From NCBI RefSeq assembly GCF_016599715.1, contig NZ_CP067019.1, positions 2,046,001-2,110,000 on the forward strand: DNA of 64,000 nt. The letters run 5' to 3'. This DNA is from Acinetobacter sp. CS-2. GTDB lineage: Bacteria > Pseudomonadota > Gammaproteobacteria > Pseudomonadales > Moraxellaceae. The position numbers and the translations under genes were made by a program. Of this stretch, positions 38,915-48,337 are shown piece by piece; the stretch's first letter is position 1; each line of letters starts with the position of its first letter. A model generated the notes under the pieces. It searched no databases. It had not been told where the DNA came from and saw nothing but the letters and a program-made list of their open reading frames with translations.

Positions 38915-40306
38915 TTACCAGCGCACTTCAAGTTTCTTACGTAACCAGATGGCAAGGCTGTTCAAACCAACCATCAGCGCCAGTAAGACAATAATTGCGG
39001 CAGCAGTACGTCCTTCAAAGAAGTTACGTAATTCGTTACCCTGCCATAAGAAAATTTGTACCGGTAATGCAGTAGATTGATCGAGTGGTGTCGCTGGCAC
39101 GCTTGCTACAAAAGCACTCATCCCAATCAGAAGTAAGGGTGCGGTTTCACCGAGGGCTTGTGCTACCCCAATAATGGCGCCGGTTAAAATACCAGGAAGC
39201 GCCAAAGGCAGCACGTGATGAAATACCGTTTGTACACGGGAAGCACCCAGGCCCAATGCCGCCTGACGAATGGATGGTGGTACTGCTTTCAGTGATGCAC
39301 GTGTGGTAATAATCACGGTTGGCAAGGTCATCAGACTCAGTACCAGACCACCGACCAATGGTGCAGAAAGGGGTAAATGCATCCAGCCAATAAAAATGGC
39401 AGCGCCGAGCAAACCAAAGACTATCGAAGGAACCGCTGCCAAGTTATTGATATTCACTTCAACAACATCTGTAATCCAATTTTTAGGCGCAAATTCTTCA
39501 AGATAAATAGCTGATGCCACACCAATCGGAATCGAGATAAAAATCACGATCAGCATCATGAACACTGAGCCCATGAATGCACCTGCAAGACCAGAAGTTG
39601 CAGGTGAACTGCGTGAGTCCGGATTGGTAAAGATATTGGTATTAAAGCTATTCTCAATCACACCTTTGGCTTTTAAATCATCGGCAAGCTGGCGAATTTC
39701 AGGACTAAGCTGTTGCTGGTCATCAGGTAAACTGCGATCAATATTACCTGCTAACCATACATCGACATTGGCATCGGCCAGAATCTTGATCTCTTCTTTT
39801 TTGCCAATTAGCGTTGGATCAGCCATTACCATATCACGCAAGCGATAGGCCTCTGAACTGGTATACAAAGCGGATAAATCATCACGTTTTGAGGCAATTG
39901 AAGGATCTTTTGCAATCATGCCATTAACAATCAAGGCATCCCAATCCACCATGCCCATTTCGGTTTGCCAGGCAATGGTACGCTCCGCAAACTGGGCTGG
40001 AGATTCGCCATCCTTCTGCGTAGGTTTTGCACCCACCTGAATGATGGCAGGATCGAAATAGACCGGTACAGAGAGACTGCTTTGCCAGAATGCAGGTAAG
40101 CCTTTCGCTAAAATACTTCCGAATAAAAGCACCACAAAGAACAAACCTGTCACAACTGCAGAAAAGCCTAAAATACGGAATGTCTTTTCTTTACGATGAC
40201 GTTTGGCTAAAGAACTGGCAATTCTCTGTTTACGTTTTTCGCGTAATTCAGCTGCAGCTTGTGGGTCAAAGCTTTGCCCCATAGAAGATGTATTTGATGT
40301 ACTCAT
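38915..40306 (-). CDS. pstA: phosphate ABC transporter permease PstA
   Basis: 463 aa, longer than E. coli PstA (296 aa). After the first membrane helix (about residues 45-70) there is a periplasmic insert to about residue 235, then the permease core with EAFVAKNW-like and ALGETAPLLLIGMSAF segments and the EAA loop (ALGLGASRVQTVFHHVLPLALPGI). The start overlaps the pstC stop by 4 bases (ATGA), so translation is coupled. Confidence 0.95.
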   Translation of the reverse strand: MSTSNTSSMGQSFDPQAAAELREKRKQRIASSLAKRHRKEKTFRILGFSAVVTGLFFVVLLFGSILAKGLPAFWQSSLSVPVYFDPAIIQVGAKPTQKDGESPAQFAERTIAWQTEMGMVDWDALIVNGMIAKDPSIASKRDDLSALYTSSEAYRLRDMVMADPTLIGKKEEIKILADANVDVWLAGNIDRSLPDDQQQLSPEIRQLADDLKAKGVIENSFNTNIFTNPDSRSSPATSGLAGAFMGSVFMMLIVIFISIPIGVASAIYLEEFAPKNWITDVVEVNINNLAAVPSIVFGLLGAAIFIGWMHLPLSAPLVGGLVLSLMTLPTVIITTRASLKAVPPSIRQAALGLGASRVQTVFHHVLPLALPGILTGAIIGVAQALGETAPLLLIGMSAFVASVPATPLDQSTALPVQIFLWQGNELRNFFEGRTAAAIIVLLALMVGLNSLAIWLRKKLEVRW

Positions 40307-41682
40307 TCGTATTGCTCGCGATATTTACGCACGATATACAGTGCAACAATGTTTAAACCTAACGTAATGACAAACAGCGTTAGACCTAATGCAAATGCCA
40401 CCAAAGCTTGCGGGCTGGCAAAGTCGGTATCGCCGGTTAACTGGTTCACAATGGTAATAGTAACTGTAGATACGGCTTCTAGCGGATTGACATGCAATAA
40501 TGGACTATTCCCTGCTGCCAGAACCACAATCATGGTTTCACCAATCGCACGTGATGCGGCAAGTAGGAATGCGCCAATAATCCCCGGCAGTGCAGCAGGC
40601 AGAACCACCTGACGAATGGTTTCAGACTTGGTTGCACCCAGCCCTAAAGAACCATCGCGTAGTGCACGTGGCACCTGGGTAATAATGTCATCCGACAGTG
40701 AAGATACAAACGGAATAATCATGATGCCCATGACAAAACCGGCAGTTAAGGCACTGGTTGCATTAATGTGTAGTCCAATGCTTTCGCCAAGCAACTTGAA
40801 GAATGGGCCAATCACCATCAATGCAAACACGCCATAAACAATGGTTGGAATACCGGCTAAAACTTCAATGGCAGGTTTTGCCCAGGCACGAAAACTTGAA
40901 GGTGCATATTCAGCCAGATAGATAGCAATCATCAGTCCAACAGGAACCGCAACCAATAAGGCGATCCCGCTCACCATCAGGGTTCCCCAGATTAATGGCA
41001 ACAGGCCATAACTGCCTTCTGCATTTCCAGAAGTACTAAATCCAGGGTTCCATTCCGTACCAAAAAAGAAATCGATCGGACTTACAAAATGGAAAAAGCG
41101 CATGGCTTCGCTAAACATCGAAAGTACAATTCCGATGGTGGTTAAGATGGCCACACCGGAACATAGAGCCAAGCCCCAATTAATGATTTTTTCAACCTGG
41201 TTACGGGCACGATATTGCTGGACAATGCGCTTTTTAGCCATCACCAGACCCGCCAAAGCGGCACAAATCACTAAAGCCAATTTAGCAAAAGAACTAATGG
41301 TTTCAATTTTTGCGAGTTGCTGTGCGGCTGCAATTTCATAGGCTGCGGCTTGATCACTCACACCAAAACCCGAAGCAATCGCTTTAACACGATCAATGAG
41401 CACTTCTATGCCGGCACGATCCAATGTCGCTGCAACATTTGCAGGGACATTATTTAACACCACATGGCGCAGAATGTTCGGTTCGACAATATTCCAAACC
41501 AGTAAAATTAAAAAAGCAGGGATACCACACCATAAAGCCACCAGTGCCCCGTAATAGCCAGGACGCGAGTGCAACTTTGCAGTGTTATTTCCCTTACCTG
41601 CTAGGTTACGGCTTTTTGATAACCCGATTTGATAGGCGATGGCAATTAATGCCAACAACACGCCCATAAGTAGCAGATTCAT
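40303..41682 (-). CDS. pstC: phosphate ABC transporter permease PstC
   Basis: 459 aa (E. coli 319 aa). Two N-terminal helices with a periplasmic insert (about residues 80-130) precede the permease core with GLGATKSETIRQVVLPAALPGIIG and SRAIGETMIVVLAAG. I chose ATG 41682 (MNLLLMGVLL) because GGAGAA lies 7 bases upstream; a longer reading from 41703 is not supported. It pairs with PstA. Confidence 0.95.
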   Translation of the reverse strand: MNLLLMGVLLALIAIAYQIGLSKSRNLAGKGNNTAKLHSRPGYYGALVALWCGIPAFLILLVWNIVEPNILRHVVLNNVPANVAATLDRAGIEVLIDRVKAIASGFGVSDQAAAYEIAAAQQLAKIETISSFAKLALVICAALAGLVMAKKRIVQQYRARNQVEKIINWGLALCSGVAILTTIGIVLSMFSEAMRFFHFVSPIDFFFGTEWNPGFSTSGNAEGSYGLLPLIWGTLMVSGIALLVAVPVGLMIAIYLAEYAPSSFRAWAKPAIEVLAGIPTIVYGVFALMVIGPFFKLLGESIGLHINATSALTAGFVMGIMIIPFVSSLSDDIITQVPRALRDGSLGLGATKSETIRQVVLPAALPGIIGAFLLAASRAIGETMIVVLAAGNSPLLHVNPLEAVSTVTITIVNQLTGDTDFASPQALVAFALGLTLFVITLGLNIVALYIVRKYREQYE

Positions 41683-41732
41683 GTATTCTCCAGCATTTTT
41701 CAATTTTCATGCTTTGAAAAACTTGTCTATAC

Positions 41733-41770
41733 AAAAAAGCCGAAGGTAGAAATTATTCTACCGTCAGCTC
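41733..41770 (-). terminator. imperfect terminator between pstS and pstC
   Basis: On the minus strand AGCTGACGGTAGAA and TTCTACCTTCGGCT pair with two mismatches around TAAT, then six T residues. Position between pstS and the permease genes suggests partial termination, giving more pstS than pstCAB mRNA. Confidence 0.7.
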
Positions 41771-41781
41771 ATTTATCCTAA

Positions 41782-42807
41782 TTACTTAACCGCTTTACCG
41801 GCTTTCAAATTTGCAAGAACTTTGGCACGTTCTTTGTCTGACATAGAAATCAGACCAGCTTTTTCCAGTTTAGAGCCTTTACCTGAAACTTTCTTATTCA
41901 GGAAGTACTCAGAATACTGTTGTAAGCCTTTGATTGATTTAAGGTGCTCACCTTTTACGTAGAAGTACAATGGACGTGATACCGGGTAAGAACCATTTAG
42001 AATAGTTTTCTCTGATGGGGTCACATTGTTCACTGTAGCTACACGTAATTTGTCACGGTTTTGGTCATAGAAACCTAAACCAAACACACCTACTGCACTT
42101 GGAGAAGTTTTTAAACGTGCAAGTGTTTCAGTATAATCGCCAGAAATTTCAATGACTTTTCCGTCTTTACGGAAATTTGAACATGCTTTCTTCTGAGCAT
42201 CTTTGTCTAAGTTTTTGAAGTATGCGTAAGATTCACAACCTGCTTCAACCATTTTTTCCTGGAACACTTCACGTGTACCATGGTTAGAAGCTGGAATTAC
42301 CAATGTAATTGGTTCATTTGGAAGTGCTTTGTCAATTTGATTCCAGCGTGTATACGGGTTTGGAACCAATTTGCCTTGTGAAGGCAACTGTGCAGCCAGT
42401 GCAGCAAATACATGTTGTGGACGTAATTTATAAGCTGCTTTCTTTGAGTTAGATGCGAATACAATACCGTCATAACCTACTTTAACTTCGATTACTTGGT
42501 TTACGCCAGCTTTTTTACATGCAGCCAATTCAGTATCTTTGATTTTACGAGATGCATTGGCGATGTCGATGGTATTGTCACCTACACCCTGACAGAATTG
42601 TTTTAAACCGCCAGATGTACCACCAGAACCAACAACCGGTGCTTTAAATTGCGGGAAAGTATTACCAAATTCTTCTGCTACAATACTTGCATATGGCAAA
42701 ACAGTTGAAGAACCAGCAATCTGGATGGTGTCACGAGCTGCATTTGCGGTTGTTGCTACAGCTGCCCCTGAAAGTGCTAAAGCAAGTGCGATGTGGTTTA
42801 AGCGCAT
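41782..42807 (-). CDS. pstS: phosphate-binding periplasmic protein PstS
   Basis: 341 aa with a Sec signal peptide (MRLNHIALALALSGAAVATTANA). The mature start RDTIQIAGSSTVLPYA holds the phosphate-binding IAGSSTV motif, and VGSGGTSGGLKQFCQG supplies the second site. It delivers phosphate to PstCA. Strong upstream Pho boxes indicate induction at low phosphate. Confidence 0.97.
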   Translation of the reverse strand: MRLNHIALALALSGAAVATTANAARDTIQIAGSSTVLPYASIVAEEFGNTFPQFKAPVVGSGGTSGGLKQFCQGVGDNTIDIANASRKIKDTELAACKKAGVNQVIEVKVGYDGIVFASNSKKAAYKLRPQHVFAALAAQLPSQGKLVPNPYTRWNQIDKALPNEPITLVIPASNHGTREVFQEKMVEAGCESYAYFKNLDKDAQKKACSNFRKDGKVIEISGDYTETLARLKTSPSAVGVFGLGFYDQNRDKLRVATVNNVTPSEKTILNGSYPVSRPLYFYVKGEHLKSIKGLQQYSEYFLNKKVSGKGSKLEKAGLISMSDKERAKVLANLKAGKAVK

Positions 42808-42899
42808 TCTTTTCTCTCTTCAATAGATGCAATTTTGAAGTACGCTACTTTTTATAAAGTTTTGTACTTATTTCGATGATTGCATTTTGATTTTAGAAT

Positions 42900-42939
42900 A
42901 TGACAATCAAGTTACAGCTTTGTGACGCTTTTATGATAA
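42900..42939 (-). promoter_or_regulatory. PhoB-binding site: four 11-bp repeats (two Pho boxes) upstream of pstS
   Basis: Read on the minus strand the repeats are TTATCAT, GCGTCAC, CTGTAAC and TTGTCAT, each 7 bases separated by 4-base AT-rich spacers (AAAA, AAAG, TTGA). The E. coli Pho box is CTGTCAT-N4-CTGTCAT. The block ends 93 bases before the pstS start, so it should drive the pst operon under phosphate limitation. Confidence 0.8.
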
Positions 42940-43263
42940 TTCATTTCTTTTGTAGGATTTTTAAAAATATCTTTTAAATTCAATAACTAAAAACCAATCA
43001 AAAATATTATTCAAACATTGTTTTTGAGTACGAATTTGTAATATTTCTTAAATCTGTCATTTTCTCATGCCTTCTGTTTCTACTTGCAGGGTGTTTATTC
43101 TATGTACAGACCATAAAAATGTTCTGTTTCTGGATTTCTTTTCTATCTGTATCAGGCTTTCACTTTCCCCTCTCAAAGTTACACTACTCTAATTTTTACC
43201 ACCACTTGTCCAAATCTCTGAAATTCATACAACATGATTTTGTCATATAGTCAAAAATAAATA

Positions 43264-43281
43264 ATGACAGTGATATGACCA
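43264..43281 (-). promoter_or_regulatory. distal Pho box candidate
   Basis: On the minus strand TGGTCAT-ATCA-CTGTCAT fits the 18-bp Pho box with one or two mismatches, but lies 457 bases upstream of pstS. No gene starts right downstream. The rest of 42808-43498 holds no protein gene that I can support; it is AT-rich. Confidence 0.5.
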
Positions 43282-43498
43282 TACACAGTAAAACAATTAA
43301 AAATTTTAATCATGATTGATCCGCTCACATGGTCTTTAAAGAACATGACTGCAACTTGCTTGCAGAATACTGGTCTGTAAAAGGTTTTTGTCTGTAATTT
43401 ACAGCTTGAATTTAAAGCAAAACTTTTCAACCACATCTCTTCCAATCAGATCAATATTGATACCTCATAAATCAAATGAGGTTGTACAATCTTAAACA

Positions 43499-43530
43499 CA
43501 AAAAAAAGGAGACCGTATGGTCTCCTCCTT
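43499..43530 (-). terminator. terminator of the dat-ddc operon
   Basis: GGAGACC-ATAC-GGTCTCC stem followed by eight T residues on the minus strand, 17 bases past the ddc stop. Confidence 0.9.
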
Positions 43531-43546
43531 TCACACAGACAATCAA

Positions 43547-45079
43547 TTAATCAATTGCCGGTGTATATGTACCGTCCGCGATTGGACCTTTGATACGATC
43601 AGCCTCTGCAAGCACAAGGCCAAGCAGGTTCTTCACGTTATCTAAAGTCGCAACTGGACTAAGTGTAGTCATCTTCAAGGATTGAACATCACCCACTTTA
43701 GTCACACCAATATTCGCTTCACCACGGGCAAACAGTTCATCCGCAACGTTCTGGTTCAATGTATCTAACAATTCAGCAGGATAGCCTGCTGGCACTACAC
43801 GGAACAATACAGAAGCAAATTGCGGTTCAACCAGAAGCTCTAGACCATCAGTCGCTTTAATATAATCAGCAACATCACGGGTCAGTTTCACGCCATGATC
43901 GATCATAGAACCATAAAGCTCTTCACCCAATGCTTCAACCGTCATCCACAATTTCAACGCATCAAAGCGACGAGTCGTTTGCAATGACTTGGACACCAGG
44001 TTCGGCACGCCATGTTCTTCATCATAAGCAGAGTTCAAGTACTCAGCCTCATAATGCATGAAACGGTAGTTGGCTTCGTCTTTTAACAAGAACGCGCCAC
44101 ACGAAATGGTCTGGAAATAATGCTTATGGAAATCGAGTGTCACGGAATCAGACAACTCAATACCATCGAGCATAGAACGATAGTCATTAGACAGAATCAG
44201 TGCACCACCCCAAGCTGCATCAATGTGCATCCACGCGCCATATTTGTTAGTGATTTCACGAATCTGTTTTAATGGATCAATCGCACCGGCATCAGTCGTA
44301 CCTGCAGTTGCAACTACGCAAGCCACAATCTTGCCTTCAGCCTGAAGATGCGCCATGGTTTTTTCCAGTGCATCTACATCCATCTGTGCATTTTCATTTA
44401 CAGGAACAGTGACTACAGACTGGAAGCCCATGCCCATCATCGCCATATTCTTTTGCACAGAGAAGTGTGCATTTTCAGAACAGATGACCTTGACATTACG
44501 CATCGCATCAGCAGGAATACCATCGCGCTGAACTGACCACGGATTGCCGTTTTCGTCTTTCCAGTTTTTCGCGATGCAGGCATCACGCGCAAGCAGTACA
44601 CCCATCAGGTTCGACTGGGTACCGCCAGAGGTGAATACACCTGCCTGACCTGAACCATAGCCGACTTTTTGACGCAGCCAGTCAATCAACTGCACTTCCA
44701 TCAATGAACCGGCCGGGCTTTGATCCCATGAGTCCATAGACTGGTTGGTTGCATTAATCAATACTTCTGCAATCTGGCTTGCCACCATGGTCGGGCAATG
44801 CAAATGTGCTAACGAGTGCGGATGATGAACTTTCAGGCTTTTATTTAAGAAAAGCTCAACCATACGTTCAAGAGATTTGTGTAGCCCCATGCCTTCTTTT
44901 GAAGGATGAAATGCAATCGCACTGCGTAGCTCTTTAATGCTGCCGCCAGTGTACATTTTGTCGTTTTGCAACCATGCAGAAACGGCTTTTACCGCTTCGT
45001 CCATTGCTGACTGATAGTCAGCAATAGAACCTGCATCATTGCAGAATAACGCTTTACGGTGTTCTGCAAAATCTACCAT
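43547..45079 (-). CDS. ddc: L-2,4-diaminobutyrate decarboxylase
   Basis: A 510-aa group-II PLP decarboxylase making 1,3-diaminopropane from L-2,4-diaminobutyrate. The PLP lysine sits in [16 protein letters not shown], and [19 protein letters not shown] and [11 protein letters not shown] are typical. It is encoded 3 bases after dat, the enzyme that makes its substrate, in the arrangement known from Acinetobacter. Diaminopropane supports growth and surface motility in this genus. Confidence 0.96.
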   Translation of the reverse strand: MVDFAEHRKALFCNDAGSIADYQSAMDEAVKAVSAWLQNDKMYTGGSIKELRSAIAFHPSKEGMGLHKSLERMVELFLNKSLKVHHPHSLAHLHCPTMVASQIAEVLINATNQSMDSWDQSPAGSLMEVQLIDWLRQKVGYGSGQAGVFTSGGTQSNLMGVLLARDACIAKNWKDENGNPWSVQRDGIPADAMRNVKVICSENAHFSVQKNMAMMGMGFQSVVTVPVNENAQMDVDALEKTMAHLQAEGKIVACVVATAGTTDAGAIDPLKQIREITNKYGAWMHIDAAWGGALILSNDYRSMLDGIELSDSVTLDFHKHYFQTISCGAFLLKDEANYRFMHYEAEYLNSAYDEEHGVPNLVSKSLQTTRRFDALKLWMTVEALGEELYGSMIDHGVKLTRDVADYIKATDGLELLVEPQFASVLFRVVPAGYPAELLDTLNQNVADELFARGEANIGVTKVGDVQSLKMTTLSPVATLDNVKNLLGLVLAEADRIKGPIADGTYTPAID

Positions 45080-45082
45080 GCC

Positions 45083-46456
45083 TTATGCACCTCGAACAGC
45101 AACAAGCGCTTCAGCAATTGCTTTCTTAAAGCGGGCAATCACTTCAACACATTCCTCTTGGGTGATGATAAGCGGGCAAAGTAAACGAATCACAGTACCG
45201 TTACGACCACCTTTTTCTAACAACAGTTTGTTATCGAAACATGCAGCCTGGATTGCAGCAGCCAATTGAGAATCACCAGGGAATGAACCCATATGATCTG
45301 CTTTTTGGCGTTCGTCAACGATTTCAATACCGATCATCAAACCACGGCCACGTACGTTACCGAGACATGGGAATTCCACTGCTAATTTTTTCAATTCAGC
45401 TTGTAAGAAATCGCCACGTTCTTGCGCATTTTGTGCAAGATTTTGTTCTTTGATGGTTTTGATAGTCGCAAGACCTGTACCCATCGCCAACTGGTTACCA
45501 CGGAAAGTACCGGTGTGACCTGCTGGCTGCCAAGCATCAAACTTGCGTTTAATACCCAGTACTGCAAGTGGCAAGCTACCACCTACAGCTTTAGACATCA
45601 CCACTACGTCAGGTTCAATACCCGCATGTTCAAAGGCAAACATTTTGCCTGAACGTCCAAAGCCTGCTTGAACTTCATCAAGAATCAACACGATATTGTG
45701 TTTTTCAGTCACTTCACGGATTTTCTTCAACCATTTAACCGGTGCAGTCACCACACCGCCTTCACCTTGAATCGCTTCAAGAATCACAGCTGCTGGCTTG
45801 GTTACACCGCTTTCTACATCTTCAATGAAGTTTTCGAAATAATAAGTCAAGGCATCAACACCCGCTTCACCGCCAATGCCTAATGGGCAACGGTATTCAT
45901 GCGGATATGGCATAAACTGTACGCCTGGCATCAAGCCATTGACTGCATTCTTCGCAGACAGGTTACCTGTCATTGCCAAAGAACCGTGTGTCATACCGTG
46001 ATAGCCACCTGAGAAGCTGATCACTGAGCTACGACCGGTATAAGTTTTTGCTAATTTAATTGCTGCTTCTGTACCGTCTGCACCAGACGGACCACAGAAC
46101 TGTAGGCAATACTCTTCCTTCCCACCAGGGAGTTGTTCGAGTAATGCTTCAGTAAATGCATCTTTTAAAGGTGTCGTTAAATCTAAAGTATGTAATGGAA
46201 GACCGCTTGCAAGCGTATCTTGGATACTTTGAATTACCGCAGGATGATTATGGCCTAAAGCCAATGTTCCTGCCCCAGCTAAACAATCGAGGTACTCTGT
46301 ACCTTCAACATCAGTAACCCAACAACCTAAGGCTTTTGCTATCGCTAACGGCAATTTACGTGGATAGCTACGAACATTGGATTCCATCTGGCTTTGGCGA
46401 GTCAAATAGTATTCGTTAGTAGACTTAGTGGCAGGATTTACAGAAGAAACGCTCAT
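45083..46456 (-). CDS. dat: diaminobutyrate-2-oxoglutarate transaminase
   Basis: A 457-aa class-III aminotransferase that forms L-2,4-diaminobutyrate from aspartate semialdehyde with glutamate as donor. The PLP lysine is in [17 protein letters not shown], with [18 protein letters not shown] and [13 protein letters not shown] nearby. First gene of dat-ddc. Its promoter lies in 46457-46600. Confidence 0.96.
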   Translation of the reverse strand: MSVSSVNPATKSTNEYYLTRQSQMESNVRSYPRKLPLAIAKALGCWVTDVEGTEYLDCLAGAGTLALGHNHPAVIQSIQDTLASGLPLHTLDLTTPLKDAFTEALLEQLPGGKEEYCLQFCGPSGADGTEAAIKLAKTYTGRSSVISFSGGYHGMTHGSLAMTGNLSAKNAVNGLMPGVQFMPYPHEYRCPLGIGGEAGVDALTYYFENFIEDVESGVTKPAAVILEAIQGEGGVVTAPVKWLKKIREVTEKHNIVLILDEVQAGFGRSGKMFAFEHAGIEPDVVVMSKAVGGSLPLAVLGIKRKFDAWQPAGHTGTFRGNQLAMGTGLATIKTIKEQNLAQNAQERGDFLQAELKKLAVEFPCLGNVRGRGLMIGIEIVDERQKADHMGSFPGDSQLAAAIQAACFDNKLLLEKGGRNGTVIRLLCPLIITQEECVEVIARFKKAIAEALVAVRGA

Positions 46457-46932
46457 ATCGAATTACCATCTCTGATATGGGTTGAAAGAAATAAGTCGGG
46501 TGACTTGTGGTCCTTTGACTCGGTGCTTTATAGAATCTAGTTTGACGACTTGATTTATACATCATAACTAAACGGCGGATGATACAGAATTTTTCAATAA
46601 AATAAACAAGTTTTATGACTTTATCTGCCCAAAACCGATCAAAAAAATATATCAAGCCAATTCTTAGATTGAATTATCATCTTACAGTGTGACAGACTAA
46701 AGAAAACCTTATTTTTATACTTTTTTTATGCAACAGATTAAATGAACGTAACCGTTCAAGTTAAATCAAGTTAAGTAATTAATTTTTAAATATTTTATTT
46801 GCAAGCCATTTTTTATAAGATTGATCAAACCATTTACAATCTTGACACAAAGTCTACAAAAAATCCTCATGAAGTAGCGATACCATGTTTATTAAAGGCT
46901 GAACTTTTCTTTACAAAAAATAGGTAAAAATA
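46457..46932. other. divergent intergenic region between dat and the SIMPL gene
   Basis: About 476 bases of AT-rich DNA. No ORF with an SD, no strong terminator and no clear operator repeats were seen. It should hold the promoters of dat (minus) and of the gene at 46933 (plus), but I cannot place boxes securely. Confidence 0.5.
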
Positions 46933-47637
46933 ATGCGATATTTAACTCTCTCTTCTCTGGTACTTACTAGCCTACTTTCAACAGCTACCTTTGCGCAGCC
47001 AACAGAGCAGCTGAATTATAATTTAGTCAATGTCCAGGCTGAAGCCACTCGCCAGATTTCCAATGATGAAATGTATGCGGTTTTATATATTGAAAGAAGC
47101 AAGAAGCAGCCAGCTGAACTTTCAGCCCTCATTACACAACTCATGAACCAGGCCATAGCAGCGTCGAAAAAATACCCGCAAGTGAAAGTTGAAACGGGTA
47201 CACAGAGCACTTATCCGGTGTATGACAATGACAGCCAGAAATTGAAAGAATGGCGTGGCCGAGCTGAAATTCGCCTAAAAAGTACCGATTTTAAAGCCGT
47301 CAGCCAGTTAATCAGCGAATTACAACAAAACTTCCAAACCCAGTCGATCAACTTTACCGTTTCCGATGCACAACGTAAAAAAGTGGAAAATGAATTGATG
47401 GTGGAAGCATCGAAAAACTTTCAGCAACGCGCACAAATGTTGACTTCGGCATGGAATAAATCAGGCTATCAATTGGTTAACCTCAACCTGAATACCAATA
47501 ACTATTACCCTCAACCGGTAATGATGCGTGCCAATATGGCGAAATTTGCAGGTGCTGAGGCCGCTGATGCACAAAATGTTGAGGCCGGTGAATCAAAAAT
47601 TACCGTTAATGCCAATGGTTCAATTCAGTTTAAATAA
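46933..47637 (+). CDS. SIMPL domain (DUF541) periplasmic protein
   Basis: 234 aa with a signal peptide (MRYLTLSSLVLTSLLSTATFA) and a DUF541/SIMPL domain: VQAEATRQISNDEMYAVL, YPVYDNDSQKLKEWRGRAEIRL and the C-terminal VNANGSIQFK typical of YggE-like proteins. Such proteins oligomerise in the periplasm; the role is uncertain (stress tolerance has been proposed for YggE). A single gene. Confidence 0.85.
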   Translation: MRYLTLSSLVLTSLLSTATFAQPTEQLNYNLVNVQAEATRQISNDEMYAVLYIERSKKQPAELSALITQLMNQAIAASKKYPQVKVETGTQSTYPVYDNDSQKLKEWRGRAEIRLKSTDFKAVSQLISELQQNFQTQSINFTVSDAQRKKVENELMVEASKNFQQRAQMLTSAWNKSGYQLVNLNLNTNNYYPQPVMMRANMAKFAGAEAADAQNVEAGESKITVNANGSIQFK

Positions 47638-47723
47638 TTAAATAGACTTCTTTCATAAATCACTTTTCAATTACCACAAGTCGTTCTTAAAGCCAAAATC
47701 AAAAATAGGCTTTAGCAAATATT

Positions 47724-47822
47724 GGAGTCATGAGTGTGGCATGGATGCCACACGTTTCCCATCACGACAAGGATGTCGTGTATGGGAAACAAAAGGTTTT
47801 TGTCTACTTTTGACCTTTCAAA
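47724..47822 (+). repeat. hairpin-rich repeat-like intergenic element
   Basis: Two adjacent hairpins: GTGTGGCATGGATGCCACAC (8-bp stem) and CCCAT-CACGACA-AGGA-TGTCGTG-TATGGG (12-bp stem with a bulge), then CTACTTTTGACCTTTCAAAAGTAG (9-10 bp stem). Three stems in 100 bases with no ORF suggests a dispersed element like a REP/BIME. I recall similar motifs downstream of genes in related genomes but cannot count copies here. Confidence 0.5.
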
Positions 47823-47945
47823 AGTAGAGCTAATGCCTACGCAAAGGTATAAATATTTAGACAATTAAATGAGGCAATGCTGATTTTAAAAATCAAATAT
47901 TGAATATTTTTGGCTTATGCAAGTTCTCTAATGAGGATTTAAATA

Positions 47946-47972
47946 AAAACCGTGTAAATACACGGTTTTTTA
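47946..47972 (+). terminator. terminator in the SIMPL-yaaW gap
   Basis: AAAACCGTGT-AAAT-ACACGGTTTT followed by T residues. It could end the SIMPL transcript about 310 bases downstream of the stop. Confidence 0.8.
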
Positions 47973-48003
47973 ATGAACTAAAGAGGCGATTTACAACAAT
48001 ATA

Positions 48004-48303
48004 ATGACAATTTTTTTAAGAGTTTCAGTCTATTTTCTTGTAAAATATATAACATTCCTCTGCTTTCATCCCTTCCGACTCTTGCATGTCCATCAAAGTT
48101 TAAATCTTGATTTGCTTAGCATTCTTAACGTGCCTGAACACGTGTCTCCTGTGATGATACATATTGAAAAGCTAATTTCATACATTCAGGAAAAGCTTTC
48201 AATTTTGGATGATGTGAATATTGCATACAGAAGTGTTCGCCAAATTAGTGGATTTTTATTATATTCATTAAGCAGATCATTTTGTTTGATCTCAAACACA
48301 TAG
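48004..48303 (+). CDS. doubtful small ORF, 99 aa
   Basis: An open frame of 99 codons with a hydrophobic, tyrosine-rich start and a more ordinary soluble part (MIHIEKLISYIQEKLSILDDV). No SD at ATG 48004 and no family recognised. It could be a remnant or chance frame; an internal start at the ATG of MIHIEKL is equally possible. Listed because the interval is otherwise empty. Confidence 0.2.
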   Translation: MTIFLRVSVYFLVKYITFLCFHPFRLLHVHQSLNLDLLSILNVPEHVSPVMIHIEKLISYIQEKLSILDDVNIAYRSVRQISGFLLYSLSRSFCLISNT

Positions 48304-48337
48304 CATCAGCATCATAAAATAAACAGGCTATTTCAAT

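Noticed and set aside
48004..48303. Strong new gene upstream of yaaW
   Set aside because: No SD and no family; kept only as a low-confidence ORF.
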